A DNA stretch of 64,000 nucleotides from Microbacterium enclense (lineage in GTDB: Bacteria > Actinomycetota > Actinomycetes > Actinomycetales > Microbacteriaceae): the NCBI GenBank assembly GCA_038182865.1, contig CP116226.1, positions 930,001 to 994,000 on the forward strand, read 5' to 3'. The notes beneath the pieces were generated by a model. The model was not told where the DNA came from, made no database searches, and worked only from the letters and a program-made list of their open reading frames with translations. The translations under genes and the position numbers were made by a program. Below are positions 17,053-25,274 of the stretch, in pieces (position 1 is the stretch's first letter; the number at the start of each line of letters is the position of its first letter).

Positions 17053-18669
17053 TCAGTCGTTCTTCCAGGCGGCCACGAGCGAGTCCAGGCGCGAGTCGGC
17101 GCCGAGCGTCACGGCGTGCACCGCGTCTCGCGTCCCGAGGATCGAGGTGAGCTCGTGCACCGGGATCTGGTACACCTGGCTCGCGATGCGCGCCTGCGCC
17201 TCGGCGAGCACCGCGTCGCGGGCCGCGGGATCGCTCGACGACAACTGCTCCTGCAGCAGCGCCTCCAGCGTCGGGTCGTCGATGCGATAGCGGGTCGTGG
17301 CCTTCGAGAAGGTCGTGCGGAGCGCGTCACCGTCGGCGCGGGAGAGGTTCCCCCACACGAGGTCGAAGTCGCCGTTCTTCTGCGCCTCGAGGAAGTCGGG
17401 CACCGGACCGCTCTGCAGCTGGATATCGACGCCCACGGCCTTGAGCTGCTGCTGGATGAGCTCGAGCGACGTCTGGTTGGGTCCGAAGTTGGTGATCCAC
17501 CACAGCTTCAGGTGAAGCTTCTGGCCGTCCTTCTCGCGGATGCCGTCGGCTCCGCTCTTCCACCCGGCACCGTCCAGCAGCGCCGCAGCGCGATCGGGGT
17601 CGTACCCGAACGCGGCGCTCTCGTCGGCGTATCCCGGAGTGGTCGCGGCGAGCGCGCTCGTGGCGACGGCGAAGTAGTCGTTCAGGGCGGTGTCGCGCAC
17701 GGTCTGCGCATCGACGGCCGCCGCGATCGCCTGACGGACGGCGAGATCGGCGACGACCGGGTGCGAGAGGTTGAACGACAGTCCGAAGGTGATGCCCGGG
17801 TTGCCCCGCGACACGAGCGGGTAGCCGGCCTGCTCGAGCGAGGCCACGTCATTGGGCTGCACACTGCCGGCGACGTCGACCTGGTCGGAGGTCAGGCTGC
17901 CGGTGCGCACGCTCGCCTCGGGGACGATCTGGAACGTGACGGTGTCGAGGCGGGCGCGGCCGTCGTTGCCGAGAGCTGCGGGGCCCCAGGCGTAGTCGTC
18001 GCGAGCCGTCAGCACCGTCGCCGTGTCCTTCGTGTAGGACGTCAACACGAACGGGCCTGTGCCGACCACCGCTGTGCCGTCGGCGCGCTGGTCGTAGGGG
18101 ACGGCGAGGGTGGCGTCGCCGACGATGCCGAGGGCCACCGCGGCGGTCGAGTTGGGGAAGGCCGCGTTCGGGCTCGAGAAGCGCACGCGGGCGGTGTGCT
18201 CGTCGACCACATCGGTGCCGGCGTACCCCACGAAGTTGCTGACGGCCTGGCTGAGCGCCCCCGCGGCGACGATGTCGTCGAAGGTCGCCTTGACGTTCGC
18301 GGCGGTGAAGGGCGTGCCGTCGGAGAAGGTGACGTCGTCACGGAGCGTGAAGGTGAACTCCGTCGCGTCCGCGTTCGCGGTGTACGAGGTCGCGAGCCAC
18401 GGGTCGAGGGCGCCCGTCTCGGGGTTCTGGTACAGCAGGGAGTCGACCAGTTGCCGGGTCACGTAGAGGGTGTCGTTGCCCGAGCCGGTGCTCGAGGGGT
18501 TGAGCGAGATCGGGTCGTTCGCGATGGCGAACGTGAGGTCGCCCCCCTGGACGGGGGTCGCGGATGCCGCGTCGTCACCGGGGGCGGCGGCGGTGTTCGC
18601 GCACGCCGAGAGGGCGAGGGCGGCGGTCACGGCGAGAGCCGCCACGAAGGTACTGCGTCGGGTGGTCAT
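17053..18669 (-). CDS. ABC transporter substrate-binding protein, family 5 (oligopeptide type)
   Basis: 538 aa. A signal peptide ending in the lipobox LSAC (Cys about residue 23) makes it a lipoprotein on the outer face of the membrane. The SBP_bac_5 fold is evident: GGDLTFAIANDPISLNP, LATSYTANADATEFTFTLRDDVTFSDGTPFTAANV, GTGPFVLTSY, GYDPDRAAALLDGAGW and LKLWWITNFGPNQTSLELIQQQLKAVG. GAGGAGC precedes the ATG. It delivers substrate to the permeases encoded at 20318 and 21285. Because the operon carries monooxygenases, the ligand may be a heteroatom-rich small molecule rather than a peptide (inference). Confidence 0.93.
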   Translation of the reverse strand: MTTRRSTFVAALAVTAALALSACANTAAAPGDDAASATPVQGGDLTFAIANDPISLNPSSTGSGNDTLYVTRQLVDSLLYQNPETGALDPWLATSYTANADATEFTFTLRDDVTFSDGTPFTAANVKATFDDIVAAGALSQAVSNFVGYAGTDVVDEHTARVRFSSPNAAFPNSTAAVALGIVGDATLAVPYDQRADGTAVVGTGPFVLTSYTKDTATVLTARDDYAWGPAALGNDGRARLDTVTFQIVPEASVRTGSLTSDQVDVAGSVQPNDVASLEQAGYPLVSRGNPGITFGLSFNLSHPVVADLAVRQAIAAAVDAQTVRDTALNDYFAVATSALAATTPGYADESAAFGYDPDRAAALLDGAGWKSGADGIREKDGQKLHLKLWWITNFGPNQTSLELIQQQLKAVGVDIQLQSGPVPDFLEAQKNGDFDLVWGNLSRADGDALRTTFSKATTRYRIDDPTLEALLQEQLSSSDPAARDAVLAEAQARIASQVYQIPVHELTSILGTRDAVHAVTLGADSRLDSLVAAWKND

Positions 18670-18677
18670 GGTGCTCC

Positions 18678-20321
18678 TCAGACGGAAAGGGTGGGGATGG
18701 CGCGACCCGGAATGGCATCCAGGAGCGCCCGGGTGTAGGCGTGGGCGGGGTGGTCGAAGACGCGATCGGCGTCACCGACCTCGACGAGTCGCCCGCGGCG
18801 CATCACGCCGACGGTGTGGGCGATCTGACGCACCACGGCGAGGTCGTGCGAGATGAAGAGGTAGCTCAGGCCCCTTTCGCGCTGGATGTCGGCGAGAAGG
18901 GTCAGGATCTGGTGCTGGATCGACACGTCGAGCGCCGAGACGGGCTCGTCCAGCACGAGCAGCTCCGGCTCGATCGAGAGGGCGCGGGCGATGGCGACGC
19001 GCTGTCGCTGCCCGCCCGAGAGGTCGGCAGGACGCCGCCGCAAGGCCGCGGCGGGGAGGGCCACCAGGTCGAGGAGTTCGGCGGCGCGAGCGCGGCGCTC
19101 GCTCCGCGATCCGATGCCGAACGCGCGGAGAGGGTCGGTGACGATCGTCTCGACGCTCCACCGCGGATTCAGCGCGGCGTAGGGGTTCTGCTGCACGAGT
19201 TGCACGCGGCGGCGCAGCTCCCGCAGCGGCCGACCCGACACCGCGGTGACCTCGACGCCGTCGAGACGCACGCGCCCGGCGGTGGGATCGGTCAGGCGCA
19301 ACGCGAGCCGCGCGGTCGTGGTCTTGCCCGACCCCGACTCACCGACGAGGGCGAGCGTGCGTCCGCGGTCGAGACGGAAGCTCACGCCGTCGACCGCCCG
19401 CTGCACCGCGCGTCCGCCCGGGAGGACGAACTCCTTCACGAGATTCTCGACCTCGAGCACGGGGGATGCCGCGTCGACCGGCTCGCGCACCGTCACCGTC
19501 GCGCGAGGCTCTGCCGTGGCATCCCGCTCCCCGTCGACGTTCAGGCTCGGCGCCGCCGCGATCAGGCGACGGGTGTACGGATGCCGGGGAGAACCGAGCA
19601 CGTGGACGGGAGTGCCCTGCTCGACGATGCGTCCGTCGGTCATGACGACGATGCGGTCGGCGCGATCGGCCGCGACACCGAGGTCGTGAGTGATCAGCAG
19701 AAGGCTCGCCCCGCGTTCGCGCTTGAGGGCGTCGAGATGGTCGAGGATCTGCCGCTGCACCGTGACGTCGAGCGCGCTGGTCGGCTCGTCCGCGATGATC
19801 AGGGGCGGATCGCCGATGATGGCGATCGCGATGAGCACGCGCTGACGCATTCCGCCGGACAGCTCGTGCGGGTACTGCCGAGCCCGCACGGCCGCGTCGG
19901 GAAGACCGGCGCGCTCGAGGGCCTCGATGGCGCGATCGAAGGCCGTGCGCCGGTCAGCCAGGCCGTGTACGCGCAGCACCTCGGCGACCTGGTCACCGAT
20001 GCGCACGACGGGGTTGAGGCTGACGGTGGGGTCCTGCGGGACGAAGCCGATGCGGCGCCCGCGCACGGCGCGGAGCTCGCGGTCGGATGCCGCGACGAGA
20101 TCGCGGCCCTCGAAGCGCACCGTCCCCGCGCTCACGCGTGCCGCGGTCGGCAGCAGCCGGATGATCGCGTGCACGGTCGTGGACTTCCCCGAACCGGACT
20201 CCCCCACGATGGCGACGGTCTCGCCCGCGGCGACGGACAGGCTCACCTCGCGCACGGCCTCGATCTCACCGCGCGGGGTGCGGTAGGCGACGGCGAGGCC
20301 ATCGATGTCGAGCAGGCTCAT
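18678..20321 (-). CDS. Oligopeptide-type ABC transporter ATPase, two fused nucleotide-binding domains
   Basis: 547 aa equal to DppD plus DppF in one chain. NBD1 has Walker A GESGSGKST (40-48), signature ELSGGMRQR and Walker B LIIADEPTSALD. NBD2 in the second half has GESGSGKTTT, DLSGGQRQR and LLVLDEPVSALD. Each half ends with the oligopeptide-transporter RHPYTRRLIAAAP or HAYTRALLDAIPG motif. The ATG at 20321 overlaps the permease stop by 4 nt; a longer open frame upstream lies inside that permease gene and is not used. Confidence 0.95.
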   Translation of the reverse strand: MSLLDIDGLAVAYRTPRGEIEAVREVSLSVAAGETVAIVGESGSGKSTTVHAIIRLLPTAARVSAGTVRFEGRDLVAASDRELRAVRGRRIGFVPQDPTVSLNPVVRIGDQVAEVLRVHGLADRRTAFDRAIEALERAGLPDAAVRARQYPHELSGGMRQRVLIAIAIIGDPPLIIADEPTSALDVTVQRQILDHLDALKRERGASLLLITHDLGVAADRADRIVVMTDGRIVEQGTPVHVLGSPRHPYTRRLIAAAPSLNVDGERDATAEPRATVTVREPVDAASPVLEVENLVKEFVLPGGRAVQRAVDGVSFRLDRGRTLALVGESGSGKTTTARLALRLTDPTAGRVRLDGVEVTAVSGRPLRELRRRVQLVQQNPYAALNPRWSVETIVTDPLRAFGIGSRSERRARAAELLDLVALPAAALRRRPADLSGGQRQRVAIARALSIEPELLVLDEPVSALDVSIQHQILTLLADIQRERGLSYLFISHDLAVVRQIAHTVGVMRRGRLVEVGDADRVFDHPAHAYTRALLDAIPGRAIPTLSV

Positions 20322-21280
20322 CGGCGCGCCCGCCCTTCGCCGTCGAGGCCGCGGGAGAGCCGGTTGGCGGCGAGCACCGTCACCGCGATGGTCAGACCCG
20401 GGAGGGCCGTGAGCCACCACGCGGTACGCAGGTAGTCGCGCCCACCCGACACCAGCGCGCCCCACTCGGGAGCCGGCGGCGGCGCACCGTAGCCGAGGAA
20501 GCTCAGTGCCGAGACGGCCAGGATCGCCGTGCCGAACTCGAGCACCGCGAGCACGACGACAGGGGCGATGGAGTTGGGCAGCACGTGCCTCAGCAGCACC
20601 GAGGTCCAGCCGTTGCCGGAGGCGCGGGCGGCCTCGATGTACGGCGCGGTGCGCACCCGCAGCACCTCCGACCGCAGCACGCGGGCGACCGAGGCGACGC
20701 TCGCGATTCCCACGGCGATCGCCACGTTGACGGTGCCGAACCCGAGGGCCGTGATGATCGCGAGCGACAGCAGCAGCCCCGGGATCGCCAGCAGCACGTC
20801 GGCGACGCGCATGAGCACGGCATCCGTCCGTCCGCCCACGAACCCGCTGATCAGACCGATCACCGACCCCGCGACGACACCGACACCGACGGCGATGGCG
20901 GCGGCCGAGACGGTCAGGGCGGTGCCGTGCACGACGCGGGTGTAGAGGTCGCGGCCGAGCTGGTCGGTGCCGAACCAGTGCGCCCCCGACGGCGGCTGCA
21001 GGTTGTCGGCCGGTGTCCCGCCGAGGGGATCACCGGGAGCGAGCAGCGTCGGCCAGGCAGCGGCGACCACAACGATCACCAGCCACGCGAGCGAGACGAC
21101 GACGAGGGGGCGGCGCCACACGGCGGGCACACGCCGGACACCGGATGCCGCCGGCCCGGCGCCGCGCGCGATCACCGCGTCGTCGAACCTGTCGGCGGCG
21201 GTGGCGGCGAACGCGTCCACGGCGGACGTGTCGGTGGAGCGCTGCGTGCGGTCGGGGATCAGGGCGACGGTCTCGGACAT
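20318..21280 (-). CDS. Oligopeptide-type ABC transporter permease (DppC/OppC)
   Basis: 320 aa. A cytosolic N-terminal tail of about 60 residues precedes TM1, followed by the OppC extracellular signature PPSGAHWFGTDQLGRDLYTRVVHG. The MetI-like permease core contains the EAA loop (EAARASGNGWTSVLLRHVLPN). About six transmembrane helices are expected. The ATG at 21280 lies 4 nt after the DppB stop. The permease pairs with the product of 21285-22349. Confidence 0.93.
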   Translation of the reverse strand: MSETVALIPDRTQRSTDTSAVDAFAATAADRFDDAVIARGAGPAASGVRRVPAVWRRPLVVVSLAWLVIVVVAAAWPTLLAPGDPLGGTPADNLQPPSGAHWFGTDQLGRDLYTRVVHGTALTVSAAAIAVGVGVVAGSVIGLISGFVGGRTDAVLMRVADVLLAIPGLLLSLAIITALGFGTVNVAIAVGIASVASVARVLRSEVLRVRTAPYIEAARASGNGWTSVLLRHVLPNSIAPVVVLAVLEFGTAILAVSALSFLGYGAPPPAPEWGALVSGGRDYLRTAWWLTALPGLTIAVTVLAANRLSRGLDGEGRARR

Positions 21281-21284
21281 GGGG

Positions 21285-22349
21285 TCACCGTCCTTCCGAG
21301 GAGACGGGAGTGGTGGAGGCATCGATCGGTTCGCGCGGCGTCGCGTCGGCGGCATCCGCGATCCGTCGGCGGGAGCGCCGCGCGGACCCTCCGCTCAGGA
21401 CGATCCGCGGGTCCAACAGCGGGTAGACGAGGTCGACGGCGAGCGTGGTCAGCACGAAGACCGCGGCGGCGAAGAGCACGACGCCCTGCACGACGGGGAC
21501 GTCCTGCTGCTGCACCGCGAGCGCGGTGACCCGGCCGATGCCGGGACGGGAGAACACCGTCTCGGTGACGACCGTCCCGGAGAGCAGCTGACCGACGACC
21601 AGTCCCGTGACCGTGAGCGCCGGCAGCGCGGCGTTGCGCAGCGCGTGCCGCAGGTGCACGCGCACACGGCCCGCGCCCTTCGCAAAGGCGGTGTCGATGT
21701 AGGGCTCGCCGAGCGAGGTCGCCAAGCTCTTGGACAGCAGCTGCGCGATCGCCGCGCTCGTCGGGACCGCGAGGGTGATCGCGGGAAGAACGAGCGAGGC
21801 GAAGCCCTTGTCGCCCATCGCGGGAAACAGCGGCAGCTGGAACGAGAACCACTGGATCAGCACCAGCCCGAGCCAGAACGAGGGCACGGCGACCCCCAGC
21901 GGCGGAAGCCCGAGCAGGAAGGCCGACAGCCGTCGCGAGCGGGTCAGGGTGGCCACGATCGCGATCCCGGCACCGAGCAGCACGGCCACGACGAGCGCCA
22001 GACCGGCCAGTTGTGCGGTCGGCGGGACCGCCTCGCCGATGACGTCGACGACGGGGCGGCCCGTCGAGATCGACGCACCGAGATCGCCCGACAGGATGCC
22101 GCGCAGGTGCAGCAGGTACTGCACCCACAGCGGCTGATCGAGGCCGTAGCGCTGGCGCAGGGCGTCGAGCTGCGCCGGCGAGATGTCGGTGGCGTCGCCT
22201 CCGGCCAGCAGGGCGACGGGGTCGCTCGGCAGCGCGTACAGCACGAGGAACGACAGCGTGTACGCCGCCCACAGCACGAGGACGGCCTGGCCCAGTCGAG
22301 CGACGACGTAGCGCACGAGGAGGGCGCGAGCCGCGGGGATGGGGCTCAT
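21285..22349 (-). CDS. Oligopeptide-type ABC transporter permease (DppB/OppB)
   Basis: 354 aa. VARLGQAVLVLWAAYTLSFLVLYALPSDP forms TM1 and the start of the DppB extracellular domain; RQRYGLDQPLWVQYLLHLRGILSGDLGAS follows. The permease core contains DTAFAKGAGRVRVHLRHALRNA (EAA loop) and FSRPGIGRVTALAVQQQD. It is the first gene of the eight-gene operon that ends at 12396. A motif GTCGTGGATCGTCAT at 22460-22474, 111 nt upstream, recurs before the second transporter module. Confidence 0.93.
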   Translation of the reverse strand: MSPIPAARALLVRYVVARLGQAVLVLWAAYTLSFLVLYALPSDPVALLAGGDATDISPAQLDALRQRYGLDQPLWVQYLLHLRGILSGDLGASISTGRPVVDVIGEAVPPTAQLAGLALVVAVLLGAGIAIVATLTRSRRLSAFLLGLPPLGVAVPSFWLGLVLIQWFSFQLPLFPAMGDKGFASLVLPAITLAVPTSAAIAQLLSKSLATSLGEPYIDTAFAKGAGRVRVHLRHALRNAALPALTVTGLVVGQLLSGTVVTETVFSRPGIGRVTALAVQQQDVPVVQGVVLFAAAVFVLTTLAVDLVYPLLDPRIVLSGGSARRSRRRIADAADATPREPIDASTTPVSSEGR

Positions 22350-22459
22350 GCGGGGGTCCTCTCTTCCTCTCCGGGGCGGCGGCTCGACCGTGGTCGTCGA
22401 TGCCGTGGACCGAGGATGCGACCGCGGAGGGGGCGGATGCGAGCGACACGAAACGCGGT

Positions 22460-22474
22460 GTCGTGGATCGTCAT
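22460..22474. promoter_or_regulatory. Motif GTCGTGnnnCGTCAT upstream of first LLM/ABC operon
   Basis: All 12 fixed positions are identical to 43564-43578 upstream of the second module. A CGACAC-n8-GTGTCG palindrome (22444-22463) overlaps it. Candidate operator of a regulator shared by both modules; inference. Confidence 0.35.
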
Positions 22475-22565
22475 CGACCGACGTTCGTCTTCATTCGCCG
22501 TCACAAACCAGCGCGACGGGTCTGCCCCGGTTGCTCGCGCGCGCGATGCGGCGCAGAGTTACCCG

Positions 22566-23282
22566 GTGACCTCCCCCTCGACCCTCGACACCCCGCACGC
22601 CGACGCCACCGTCCTCGACAACGCCGCGTGGCATTCGCTCGCCGGCCCCCACGCCTCGTTCGCGATCGGCGGCGACCTCGTACGCCGCTATCCCGAAGAC
22701 GTCGCGCCGTTCGTCGCGGTGCGCACGTGGGACGAACCCGGCGTCTGGGACGCGTTGCGCGACCTCGTCGGCCCGGGCGCCGACGTGGGCCTGTCGGGCT
22801 ACGACGGCGAGATCCCCGCGGGATGGGAGTACGTCGGCGGCGGCGAGGGCGTGCAGCTCGTCGAGACCCCGGCGCTGCAGACGCGACCCGACGACGAGGC
22901 GATCGAACTGGATGCCGATGACGCGGCCGAGATGATCGCGATCGTCGAACGCAACCAGCCCGGCCCGTTCCGGCCCCGGACGTACGAGCTGGGCCGATAC
23001 ATCGGCATCCGTCGAGAAGGTCGGCTCGTCGCCATGGCCGGTGAGCGTCTCCACCCCGCGGGATGGACCGAGATCAGCGCGGTCGCGGTGGATGCCGACC
23101 ACCGTCGCCAGGGCCTCGCCTCACGCCTCGTGCTCGACGTCGCCTTCCACATCCAGCAGCGCGGCGATCGCGCGCTCCTGCACGCGGCGGCGACCAACGT
23201 CGGCGCGATCGCGGCGTACGAGCGGCTCGGTTTCGCCCTGCGGCGACGCAACCGCTTCGCGTCGGTGCGCACCCCCGCGTGA
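22566..23282 (+). CDS. GNAT-family N-acetyltransferase (FR47-like)
   Basis: 238 aa. A variable N-terminal domain (about 1-120) precedes a GNAT domain with TEISAVAVDADHRRQGLASRLVLDVAFHI (acetyl-CoA loop RRQGLA) and NVGAIAAYERLGFALRRR. The FR47-type C-terminal GNAT with a long N-terminal extension is common in actinobacteria; the substrate is unknown. The GTG at 22566 is the likely start. It is divergent from the ABC operon and convergent with the MarR gene 60 nt away. Confidence 0.85.
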   Translation: MTSPSTLDTPHADATVLDNAAWHSLAGPHASFAIGGDLVRRYPEDVAPFVAVRTWDEPGVWDALRDLVGPGADVGLSGYDGEIPAGWEYVGGGEGVQLVETPALQTRPDDEAIELDADDAAEMIAIVERNQPGPFRPRTYELGRYIGIRREGRLVAMAGERLHPAGWTEISAVAVDADHRRQGLASRLVLDVAFHIQQRGDRALLHAAATNVGAIAAYERLGFALRRRNRFASVRTPA

Positions 23283-23342
23283 GCCCCGTCGCCGCGCCGG
23301 TGACGTCGGGAGAGGTCGTCGATGAGGGCGCGCTGAGGCCCA

Positions 23343-23837
23343 TCAGGGCATGACGGGGAGCGCGGCCGATGCCGTCTTGCTCAATGCGCGGACGGCGGCG
23401 GCGAACGTCTGATCGCTCCCCTCGGGAAGCGCATCGATCAGGAACGTCTGGATGTTCCGCGCGTGCACGGCGCTCGCCTCCCGCACGGTCCGCTCACCGA
23501 GGGGCGTCAGGCGCACGAGCTGCACCCGGCCGTCCTCCTCCGATGCGCGGCGTTCGACCAGTCCCTGCTCGACGCCGCGGTGCACCAGACGCGTCGCGCC
23601 GCCCGAGGTCACGACCTTGGCCTGGGCGATGTCCTTGAGCGAGACGCCCGTGTCACCGCCGCGGGCGACGATGAGGAGCAGTTCGAAGATCGGGTGCGTG
23701 AGGCCCGTGGCGTCCTCGAGCTCCTTCGCGAGCAGGTACTCGAACCCGTTCGCCGCAGCCAGCAGGCGCCCGAAGAGCAGGATGCGGGGGTCGTAGGCCG
23801 CATCCACGGCGGAGGCGAAGGGGGTCGGGGCGGACAT
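23343..23837 (-). CDS. MarR-family transcriptional regulator
   Basis: 164 aa winged-helix protein. A dimerisation helix comes first, then the HTH (THPIFELLLIVARGGDTGVSLKDIAQAKVVTSGGATRLVHRGVEQGL) and the wing ERRASEEDGRVQLVRLTPLG with the conserved DGR. The ATG at 23837 is used; a GTG two codons upstream is possible. It is divergent from the MBL-fold gene, with a perfect palindrome between them (23885-23902) that is its likely operator, implying autoregulation and control of the divergent pair (inference). Confidence 0.9.
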   Translation of the reverse strand: MSAPTPFASAVDAAYDPRILLFGRLLAAANGFEYLLAKELEDATGLTHPIFELLLIVARGGDTGVSLKDIAQAKVVTSGGATRLVHRGVEQGLVERRASEEDGRVQLVRLTPLGERTVREASAVHARNIQTFLIDALPEGSDQTFAAAVRALSKTASAALPVMP

Positions 23838-23884
23838 CCTCACAGCGTAGAGGCGGCTGTCGAAAAAGTTCGGGCGCTCGGGAA

Positions 23885-23902
23885 TAGCTGACTGCTCAGC
23901 TA
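23885..23902. promoter_or_regulatory. Palindromic operator TAGCTGA-n4-TCAGCTA, likely MarR site
   Basis: A perfect 7-4-7 inverted repeat sits centrally between divergent marR and MBL genes, in an AT-richer patch. Its right end overlaps TAATGT (23901-23906), a plausible -10 for the MBL gene, so binding should block that promoter. Confidence 0.65.
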
Positions 23903-23952
23903 ATGTTCTTCCTGATGCGCCGCGATCGCGGCATCGCTCGGAAGGAAAACCC

Positions 23953-24759
23953 ATGGCTCTGGACTTCACCGTTCTCGATCTCGACTTCCCCTCGGGGTCG
24001 AAGAACAAGACCGCCACCCTCGTCACCGGCGAGACCGAGGCCGTCCTCGTCGACGCCGGCTTCACCCGCGCCGACGGGCACCGCCTCGTCGCCGCGGTGC
24101 TCGACTCCGGCAAGAAGCTGACGACCGTCTTCGTCAGCCACGCCGACCCCGACTACTACTTCGGCCTCGAGGCCCTCGCCGACGCGTTCCCGGATGCCGC
24201 GATCGTGGCGACCCCGATCGTCATCGACCACATCCAGCACTCGTTCGAGGGCAAGCTGAAGGCCTGGGCCGCTCTCGGCACCAACCTCCCCACGCGTCTC
24301 GTGGAGATCTCGCCGCTGACCGAGAACGCCCTCGTCGTTGACGGCGAGCGCCTCGAACTGCGCGGCGGGTCGGAGATCCTGCCCGACCGCCAGTACCTGT
24401 GGAATGCGGAGCACCGCGCGATCCTCGGCGGCGTCCTGCTCTTCCAGCAGGAGCACGTGTGGACGGCCGACACCGCCACCCCCGAGAAGCGCGCCGCGTG
24501 GATCGACCTGCTCGACGAGATGGATACCTTGCAGCCCGCCTTCGTCGTGCCCGGCCACCGCCTGCCCGACACCGCGACCGACGCGAGTGCGATCGCCTAC
24601 ACCCGCGACTACCTGCGCGCGTTCGAGCAGATCCTCGGCGAGTCCGCCGACGGCGCGACCGTGACCGCGACCCTCATCGAGCGGTACCCTTCGGCGGGAA
24701 TGCTGATCGCCGCTCAGATCGGCCCGAAGGTCGCCACGGGAGAGATGTCATGGGGCTGA
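23953..24759 (+). CDS. MBL-fold hydrolase with altered metal motif
   Basis: 268 aa. The metallo-beta-lactamase fold is indicated by KTATLVTGETEAVLVDAGF, TTVFVSHADPDYYFGLEALAD, a NAEHRAILGGVLLF segment and the C-terminal FVVPGHRLP. The metal motif normally HxHxDH reads HADPDY here (His63, Asp65, Asp67, Tyr68): two of the three histidines are replaced. The protein may bind one metal or have a changed reaction. GGAAGGA precedes the ATG. It overlaps the next gene by 10 nt, forming a two-gene unit under MarR control. Confidence 0.85.
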   Translation: MALDFTVLDLDFPSGSKNKTATLVTGETEAVLVDAGFTRADGHRLVAAVLDSGKKLTTVFVSHADPDYYFGLEALADAFPDAAIVATPIVIDHIQHSFEGKLKAWAALGTNLPTRLVEISPLTENALVVDGERLELRGGSEILPDRQYLWNAEHRAILGGVLLFQQEHVWTADTATPEKRAAWIDLLDEMDTLQPAFVVPGHRLPDTATDASAIAYTRDYLRAFEQILGESADGATVTATLIERYPSAGMLIAAQIGPKVATGEMSWG

Positions 24760-25163
24760 GCGAGAACACCGTGTCAGAGGCACCGCGCGACGTCGTCCGC
24801 CGTCAGTACCTCGCCTCCGCGGCGGGCGACCTCGAGGCGCTGCGCGCGACGCTCGCGCCCGACGTCGAGTGGACCGAGATGGCGGGCTTCCCCCTCGGCG
24901 GCACCTACCGCACCCCCGAGGGCGTGACCTCCAACGTCATGGAGCGCCTGGGGCAGGAATGGGAGCGCTGGACCGCCCACGACGACACCTACGTCGTCGA
25001 CGGCGAGAACGTCGTCGTCCTGGCCCGGTACACCGCCACCCACCGCACGACCGGCAAGGCGCTCGCGGTCCGCGTCGCGCACCACTTCGTCGTTCGCGGC
25101 GGACTCATCGTGCGTTTCGAACAGTTCGTCGACACCGCGCTGGTCCGCGACGCCGCCGAATGA
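24750..25163 (+). CDS. NTF2-like / SnoaL-like protein
   Basis: 137 aa. RRQYLASAAGDLEALRATLAPDVEWTEMAGFPLGGTYRTPEGV is the typical helix-then-strand start of a nuclear-transport-factor-2-like cone fold, followed by the alternating strands ENVVVLARYTATHRTTGKALAVRVAHHFVVRGGLIVRFEQFVDTALV. Such proteins are small isomerases, hydrolases or binding proteins. The ATG at 24750 overlaps the MBL gene end, implying translational coupling. Confidence 0.85.
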   Translation: MGLSENTVSEAPRDVVRRQYLASAAGDLEALRATLAPDVEWTEMAGFPLGGTYRTPEGVTSNVMERLGQEWERWTAHDDTYVVDGENVVVLARYTATHRTTGKALAVRVAHHFVVRGGLIVRFEQFVDTALVRDAAE

Positions 25164-25164
25164 G

Positions 25165-25204
25165 GCGACGACGCGCGCGGCGAACCGGCCTCGCGCGTCG
25201 TCGC
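25165..25204. terminator. Bidirectional hairpin between convergent genes
   Basis: A perfect 13-bp stem (25165-25177 with 25192-25204) with a 14-nt loop starts 2 nt after the NTF2-like stop and lies before the stop of the convergent ligase gene. It is well placed to end both transcripts. Confidence 0.7.
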
Positions 25205-25274
25205 GTCGGCGACTTCGTCGTCACGCACGGCACCATCGCGGCCTCCACGTGCGGAGGCGACTGCGCGACGAGGA

